The notes beneath the pieces were generated by a model. The model searched no databases, was not told the origin of the DNA, and saw only the letters and a program-made list of their open reading frames with translations. DNA of 64,000 bases, taken from contig NW_020654810.1 in assembly GCF_003589595.1 (NCBI RefSeq), positions 8,705,084 to 8,769,083 on the forward strand, given 5' to 3'. Numbering within the stretch: the stretch's first letter is position 1; every line of letters starts with the position of its first letter. The stretch comes from Hyposmocoma kahamanoa. Taxonomy: Eukaryota > Arthropoda > Insecta > Lepidoptera > Cosmopterigidae. Below, in pieces: positions 49,601 to 58,600 of this stretch. The position numbers and the translations under genes were made by a program.

Positions 49601-52600
49601 TGCGTGCGGCATTACGAGTTCATGCTACGGCCAGAGTTAAAAGAGTTCTACCACCAACTACTGACGTCAGAACTGGCACCTGTTGAGATGAAAGTAGATG
49701 TTTTGCGGAACATTGAAATGTACTTGCAAGAAGAGGAACAAAGAATGATTAGACAGGATAAGGAATGTGAGTACCAAATGAATATTAAATATTTTTATAG
49801 TTTATTTTTTATATATATTTACAGTTCATTTCGCAAAAGTGTCAAATAATGCAATTCATTTACACTTACACCAGCGCACGACTTGTTCATCCCCATTAGT
49901 TGGTACCATAAAAATAAATTAAAACAATCTTATAAACTTCAGGGTCAAAACGATCGAAGCATGAGAACTTGAAGGAAATGGGTGACGTATCTTCCGGAAT
50001 GGCGTCAACTGTGATTCAGTTATATCTGAAGGAGATCTTAGGGGCATCACTACACTCCAGCACTCTGGTCCGCTCCAGCGCTATGAAGGTCGTACAACTT
50101 GTACTGGCTCAGGGTCTTGTCCATCCTGTACAGGTAAGTCTTTCTCTATTAGTATTTTTTTTCATCTGGATTTTATTGACCATTAGTTGACAAGTTAACT
50201 GTTAACTTGTTATCGTTCAAAATTCCATCTTTTACCATGTCATAAATTCATAATGTTTTTAAATTTATTTATTTAAAATTTTTTGCACACAAGATAGCCA
50301 TAATGGCCATTCTCCAGCAGTCAACTAGAGAGCTGGGTACAGAGTTATTAAGAGGGATGCATAACATGACCAATTAAAAATAGATAAGATAAATAATTAT
50401 GATAGAAAGAAATATAAATATTAGACAACATCACATACTTTGCTCTAATCCCCAAGTAAGTAACTGTATTATGGCACACATTCAGTTTCCGATTGCCATA
50501 ACACTTGTGTTACAAACACAAACCCAGACAGTGTGCAAGCCACGAGTGTCGTCAAAATGTCAATATACTGGTTGATTCATGTTGAGTGGCCCATACACAC
50601 AATCCATATATAAAGTAAAATACATTTTTTTTGTCTACTCCAAATAATATGTGTAATTCCAGATCGTTCCGTACTTAATAGCAATGAGCACGGATTTAGA
50701 AGTGACAGTATCGCACGTCGCCGACAAAAACCTACAAGAGATCGATAAAAAGTACCCAGGCTTCATTCACATGAAGGCTCAACTCGGGATCAAGCTCTCC
50801 TACCAACTGCAGAAGATTCTGCAGACTGGGTCCAAGAACAAAGTTATACGTGGATTTAGGTATGTTATTTTTTAGCATAATTCTCTTCTTCCCGCAAAGT
50901 TGTATATCATGATATCGTACGTCTATGGGATTATGGATAAAATAGAGATTAATAATAAAAATCAAGTGTTTATAATTGCGTATACTCTTCTAAACGAAGT
51001 TAAAAAAGTTATATAGAGTAAAAGCACTTTGATACATAGAAAGAGACGAGTTGAAGTACAGTTGAGAACTATCCTTATATCGATTCTAATGTTGTTTCTT
51101 ATAACAGGAAAAAGGAGCAAGATGATTTACCAAGCGCGCTCAACGGTTTCTTGTATTCGCTTCTACGGAACACGAGACCGCAGCGGCGGGCGCTCATCTT
51201 ATCCTTACTTAAACAGTTCGACGATGTCTCCGTGAGTATATACCCTTCTAAAGCCTGGCAACTTTGTTTTGGACTCTCTTTCTAAAAAATTTTAAAAAAT
51301 ACTGACAAGCGAGTACTAGTGCCAACATTTCAGAGATCAAAAGTAATTTGTCAGCCTTTCATGCAGTTATAGAGACGTACGTCTTGGTAGGTTAATGCGT
51401 ACGTCAGACTATTTCCTGTCTTGTATCAGGTTCTCTTGAATTCAGAATTCCACAACAACTTAATGTATGAAATGAAATTTAATGACCGTAAATTTTACTT
51501 CATCATCAACCCATTTATAAATATCATTGCTGGGTGCGGGTCTCCTCTCAGGCGAGGCCTGGTGAAATTACAGGCACATGGGACTTGTCAACTTAAGTCT
51601 CAAGATGACGGGCGCAGTGACAGTGCCACTAAGATCTGTGCGATTCAAAGGTCTGAGTGACACTGCAACTTTTATGGATAGGCGTGTTGCTTACCACCAG
51701 GGGCACGACTTGTTAGCCAACGTGTTGTTGTTGGTATTATAAAAAAAGTCTGATTTGTTTGATAGCACGATTGGATGTAAGATATAATGATGAGTGAATG
51801 TAAGAAAATGTTTGAACAAATGATGCCCGTTAGTACAATTCTGTAAATTTTATGTTAATGTTTTTGTTGTTGTTTCTGTGTTAGTAGCGACTTGTACTTT
51901 ATGTTACAAATGTTTAATAACTCACACACTCAACGCAATGCAATAAATGCGGGTTGAGAACTCTGTTTTCCGAGGGTTGTGAACCTTCTTCGTGCGGGTT
52001 TGATCACGATGTTTTCCTTGGTCGAAAAGCTCATGGTAAATTTCGCACATAAATTACGAAAACTCACAAGTGCGAACCCGGATTCGGACCCACGGCCTCT
52101 GCTTTGGAAGCGGTAGGTCAAACCATTAGGCTACCACGGCAATTAATAATTTTGCATCATCAATTTCATAAACACTTATAAGAACAATAGAGGTGTCGCT
52201 CTACCAGCGAGAGCTATAAATCGAAAGTAAAATACCTACTTCACTATTGTCTGGTTTGGAACACAATAACAGCCGTATATCATTTCTTCTTTCTTACATA
52301 GATAGAGACACGGCGTTTAGCTATCAGGAGCATATTTACCGTGGCCATCGAGTATATAACCAGAAATAGAGACGAAATAAGGGCCATACATTCCTGGTAA
52401 CTCATCAGTGATACATCACTTATAAATATCAACTCTCGTTTGCACTGAATTGTAGAAGCGCCAACAACTGACCTGTGATAATATCTCTAACAATGGCGTT
52501 CTGTTTCATTTGGTGGTGTGGGGAAAAACAGAAAAACATCTTATTACTGAACAAAAAAGAATCAAACTTCGTCGGTAATTAAATATGTCATTTTCGTCCA

Positions 52601-55600
52601 TTATAGCAAATCTCAAGTTAACTGGACGATTTGAAGTGAAACAATCGACGACACCCATTGCCGACACCCGTCAATCGTTTCGAATTCGGGCTGGCCAATC
52701 AGAGCGCATTAGTCACAGTAATGATATGGCAGAATAGTTTTCAAACAAATTAGATGATATTTCGTCTCTATTTTTGGTTATATACTCGATGGCCGTTAGC
52801 GATGAAAGAGTCTTTTAAGACCTTTTAAATAACCTCGACTAATTTTCAACGCCTCACGACTAGTCTAGTCTTTCAAACCTCAAGTCTTGAGTCATAAGAC
52901 TTAGGGTCGTATTCCAGAACTCTACTCAATACTCAAGTCAGAACTTGAGTATTGCAGCGAGCACTGAAAATCATACTCAAGTCCTTGCCATTAGGGTCAT
53001 ATTTCCAGTGCTTGAAATCATACTCAAGTCTGCTCAAATCCTGACTTGAGCATTGAGTAGAGTTCTGGAATACGACCCTAAAACTGAAAACGAATTCGAG
53101 TCGAAGTGTTTTAACCCTCCGAAGCTTTAAAGACTTATAGGACTAAAACGACTAAAACGACTGGCGCCTTATAACCTCGGGAGTCGCGAGTCATGAGCCG
53201 TATGGCGTGATTTTATTTCTACCCACAAGTTATTGTATTGTATTTTACGATTTTTGTTATAAGTAAACGTGATTATTTAAAACATACTAATTACGCCATT
53301 TTTATTTGTAAACTTCGGGTGTAATAAGATATAAAATAGGTATAAGTCTCTTACAAACAACTCGAGTCGTTTAAGTCTTTGAAGTCGTTAAGTCTTTTGA
53401 GTCTTTTAGTATAACGACTGAGTCTTATTAATAAAAACTCAACCTCCAGTCTTAATTTTAGAGTCGAGTCCTGTAAAATGGAGTCGCGTCGTTATAAAAC
53501 GCCTTAAAAGACAGTCTCTTTCATCACTAATGGTCATAGCCCTTCCGACTTTTCTACATATAAATAAACAGATTCGCTCTGGGCCTTTTGGAGGGAAAAG
53601 TGTCGTTTTTATTTTGACTTTCAATTATTTTGTGAAATCTAGTTTAAAGTGGAATACGATAGTGTTATCGTGCCTTAATCGAAGATTAAAACGCGAAATT
53701 ATACGAATCTCGAACTAAAATCCCGTATCGGCCCGTTCTAAGGAATCCCGAGTCAATCCAAGCACGCAATAATAGCAATTGCCTATCCTCTTTGTGGCGG
53801 CCATATTTACAGAAACATAATTAAACGAAGACATGGCTCAAAGGACTTGTATCCTAGCCAAAATTATTAATAAAAAATAAATAAATAAACATGTATAATA
53901 CATTGATATACAGGAACTCTACCGTCCACATTGTTTTTTTTTTCTTTTATAATCCCAAGTGATAGGACGAACAAGTCGTGTTCCTGGTGTTAGCAACACG
54001 CCTGCCATAGCATTTGAAGTTGCCACTCAAAGCTTTAAATCGCAAAGATCCGAGGGACACTGGCACTGCGCCCGACACCCTGAGACAAGTTAACAAGTCC
54101 CATGTGCCTGTAATTTCACTAACACCCTTAACCTCCTAAACCAAAACACATTAATGGATTATATCATTTTTACTTTGAACTAGTGATGTTTCTATTAACT
54201 GTAACCGTAACCTTTTCACGAGTTGCTTTATCTCAAACTAGGAAGTTTCATTGACTAATAGTTATAGAAGCATTGTATAAAAAAAAGCTTCATTCCTAAA
54301 TTTAGATACCTCCTAGGAACATTACGGCAACTTAATTTTTGGACTTGTTCTGTTTTTATTTTGTTTTATGTTTCTTTATTATTATTGTTTTCACAAAATT
54401 CGGGGAGCATAATATTAGTAAATAAATAGGACTGTTTTCAAAATAAACAGTAAATGACTAAAAAATAAGTTTGGCGCAATGTTCATTGAAGGTATAGATT
54501 TGCCCTTCCAAGTCTAACCACGTTTCGGAAATGAGATGTAGACATTTTGTATTTTATAGCTTACTTACTTACTCTTTAATTAAACAAATAATTTTGTTTT
54601 GTTATTCCAGACCGCGCCCTTGGATCAAATGTTGTATCTAGCAGATAACTTAGGATATTTCCCGTTTCAAGTGCAAGACGAACCCCTGTTCATAATACAC
54701 CACATCGACATTATCATTTCCACCTCAGGATCTAATTTGCTGCAGCATTTTCGTGAAGTAAGTATATTTTATTTATTCTACGTTTATAAATTGAGAATTG
54801 CATCCGGCTTGTGATTGTCCCGGTGCAATATCCCTTACCCTATCACACGCAAAATAGCCCAGCAGGAAGTCAGCCCGTGACATAATACCATGCCATTCCT
54901 TATCCTACTATAGCACTCCAGCATCTCCTATAATAGGCTTTGATGCACGCAACATGAAAGGTTTTTTGTATCGCAAACTATGCCAACGTATTCTAAATTT
55001 AGAAATATTTTCTGCGTTAAGTGTTTTTCGCGTTTCCTTGTAAAGTTAGATTTTTTTACTTGTACCTCTTTTCACAGAGCCACAGATTTAATCCATAGGT
55101 AAAATAAATTACACTTGAAAACATTGACTTACAATTATATGGACATCGGGTCCGCGCTAAAAAGTGTCCAAACTTATAGGGCGTTAAAATCGTATACAGA
55201 GCGTCATTCACGCTTTTGTCTTCGTTTGTTCGACTGACAGCGAAGCAAGCAAAATTAGACAGTACTGTGATGACATTACAATTTAAGTTCAACGTTTTAG
55301 CTTTTTCATATTCCTTTACATGTCATTACGTTTAAATAGGTTGACTTGGGACATTTCTTTCGTGGTTTTTGTATTAAACCCGTCGTCCATTTATTTGTAA
55401 GTCAATGCTTGAAAACGTCCTTTTTATAAGTTAATGTTCATTCCCTGTGCTGACTTCCCTGAGAAGAACGAGCAGTAAACTCTGGCTGAAGCTTTTGTAT
55501 TATGGAACTCTGAAACAACGACGCTACCGCAAACACCCAGACCCGAGACAAAATAGAAAAGTTAGTTTTCTACACTGGCCGGGATGTGCAAGCCTGGCGA

Positions 55601-58600
55601 CCACCGAGGCCGTCAATTTCATTTCCATTGTATAACAATCGCAAAAACCTAAGAACTTATGATGAATGATTGATTTGTTAATATAAATCTGCCACAGGGA
55701 CTGAACAAACCTCAAGCAGAAGAGCGCGAGCCGTTAGACGAAGAAGAGGACGACGAAGTGGCGGAGACGTTGCTGGCTCAGCTGCCGGCCGACACGCGGC
55801 CCCTGCGCGACGCCATGCGACAAGCGCGCGGCTGTCTGCTGCTGCTCGTGCTGAAGCAGCATCTCAAGCAGTTGTATGGATTCACCGACGCGTAAGTGTT
55901 ACTTACATTCACTATCACTATTATTTGGTGCCCTTATGTACAACGTCCACATGGAACGAATTGAGTCTGTTCGACGTCGATTCTTGAGATGTAAGTGCAA
56001 AATTCGGACTACGACGTAAGCTGCCTAATTAGTGTTGATCGCTTACGCAAATTCAACATGATCAGTCTCGAGGATCGTAGACAAGTGTCAGACCTATCTA
56101 CTTTGCATAAAATTGTTAATTCTACCCTGGATTCTCAGCTGATCGAATTGTTTAGTTTACTTCACAAAATGGACCATTATGCAGAATGTGTCGATTGTAT
56201 AACAGCATATGTTCCCACCATTACATTTTTTTCTGTGGTATTAAATGCTTCAAAACAACACTGTACTCCAGTATAAGCAAAAAATGCCGTCCTTATTTTG
56301 TTTAACGTTTCCTTTTATATTATGTATTGTCTTAATGTGAATGTTGTGTACAATAATAATTGGATATCAGATTTATAATGATACATATGTAGCACGTCTA
56401 AGTATTATTGGTAGTCTGTTATCTGTTGTTGTACCATATAAAATAAAAAACACAGAGCAAAACACCCATTCATCTACAAACACACAACTCCTTGCTCACA
56501 CGCATACACGTAGCACTTTTTTCTTTTCTTTCCAATTACCGCTTCCACCTTTTATTATTATTAAGTTATTATTGATACAAAATTCGAATATACACAAAGA
56601 AAAACTCCTTCGATCCTGCTGGACACGAACCAGCGACTGTTTGCCAGACCGGGGCTACATCCATCATCATGCTTATCCAGCCGGATCGAAGGATTTTTTC
56701 TTTGTGTTTGTCCGATATTTATATCAATAATAGCTAGAGATGGGAAAACTTTAGAATCGACGGCTTAGTGGTGGCAACCGCTAGTTGTGCAACGCGCAAC
56801 GGGAAGTGAGCGTGTCTACAGCTCCGGTACCTATCTGGAAAATTGGGTGGGTACTGTACGTGCACCCGGGGTGGCTCACCCGAGGCACTAGGCTCTCGAG
56901 AACCGAATGAAGTCAAGTGACAGAGGTCTGTGACAAACTGTACACTGGCTGATCTGGGGTCAGAACCTGAACTTATAAGGTTATTGTGCGCGAACAGGTT
57001 ATAGTGCCTTTCTCGTATGCTCAGGGTAGGTAGAGAGGGTCACTATAATCAAAACTAATGTAGAAAGATATGGGCCTGTACCTGTCATAAGTTGTTTGTA
57101 ATGTACTGTGATTCAGTACATAAACAAGTTATCTATCTTAAACATCTAAGGCTGGTTTCACAGCAATGCAGATCGTCCGCGTGGAGCACCTGCTACCTGT
57201 GTGGCGTTAGAACATCATTTTACAGCGACGCAGATTGCTCCGTACTGAACACGCTCCGTGTGAACTCCGCAAAAGCCATCCGTGCGTTCATTATAGGCGA
57301 CTGTCTTATCTCCGTGGATATCCGCACTAAATTAAAAGCTCGATTCAGAGCAGTGCGGATTCTACTGCGAATGGCCCGCATGCGGACAGTCCGTACGGAC
57401 CATACACACAGCTGTGAAACCAGCCTTAAACTCTCTATAGCCACATTGGCTCATGACGAGCCACTTGGAAACATTGCAGCGACAACTATTGATTTTGATT
57501 CATAGAAGATTTAAATTTAAACTACTTTAAGTTGCTCTATTCACGATAGTGACCATTTTTACGTAAGGATTGAACTATTTTTTTTGTTCCCTTATAAAGC
57601 GGACGTTGGGACCGCGCCCGCGCTCGGTGTGATGTTGTCCCGTATAAATTCACGGAATTAGACCCGCCGCGGTCCCGACACGACCCGCACCCGCTGTCTT
57701 TGTGTTTCACGCTTTAGCACACAAACAGCGATCCGACAATCTGTATGGAAATTTTAAACATGTTGTTGCGAATTGCTTACGCATGCTTTTGGGAAAAATT
57801 TTCATTATCGTGTTATCTTGAAATTTGAAACTGTTTTTTTAACTTGTAATTGACTTATGGTTCTATGATATTCATCTGCTTTAAATCCTACTTGTCTTTC
57901 AGAAAAATCAATCAATATTCTCCGTCGGAGGCGGCAAAGGTGTACGAGAAAGCGATATCGCGGCGGCATGCGCCCGTGTTCGAGCCAAAGGCCACGATCG
58001 CACAGCTCAAGGAGTCCAACGAGGACGACGAGTTCGACGAGCTCGACGAACGCGGCCGCCGGCGGCTCGTCGACGACTACCTCGAGGTACGAAAGCAACA
58101 CACTGTTTCTACAACAAACAGTCGAACATGTACATGTACTAGAACTGCGCGGCTCTCGGTTTGTGGAGTTCATTAGAATCAAAGAGATGTATCGTGTTGA
58201 ATGAAAGAAGATTCCGGAGCATATATAAGATTATCTTATCCTAAGTTTAAAACTTACAATAAAGTATTTTAATTCAAAACTCATATATTACAAAATTAAA
58301 GAGTATGTGTTGGATAAGGATGTATGGAAAGACACCATGAGTCTAGATTCCACACAATTATGGTTTATGGTTTTTGAACCATAATTGTGTGCAATCTAGA
58401 TTAGTGTATTCCACAGCATTTAAGTTTATTTGAAAAGAATTTGTTACTCGTTACTTCTCAGGGAGGTCAGCGTAGTGAACGAGCAGTAGCTTAAAAAAAT
58501 GACGTTTTCAAGTGTAAACAATTATATACACGAACGGTTACCGTGGCCGAACGGTTACGATGCCGGACTGCCACGTAGAGGTCCCAGGTTTGATTCCCGG

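Larger units (their letters stand above)
51232..54610. other. Nipped-B intron 21
   Basis: 3.38 kb, composed largely of repeats listed separately (SINE B and E, two fold-back elements, a MITE F). No gene inside. Confidence 0.6.

Noticed and set aside
56341..56730. 129-codon open frame in Nipped-B intron 23
   Set aside because: Overlaps a family D repeat and has no recognisable domain.
57092..57505. 137-codon open frame
   Set aside because: It coincides with the MITE with GGCTGGTTTCACAGC ends; coding appearance comes from GC-rich repeat sequence.
57600..57720. GC-rich patch with inverted GGGACCGCG/CGCGGTCCC
   Set aside because: Arms are short and imperfect; no evidence that it is more than a decayed repeat in an intron.
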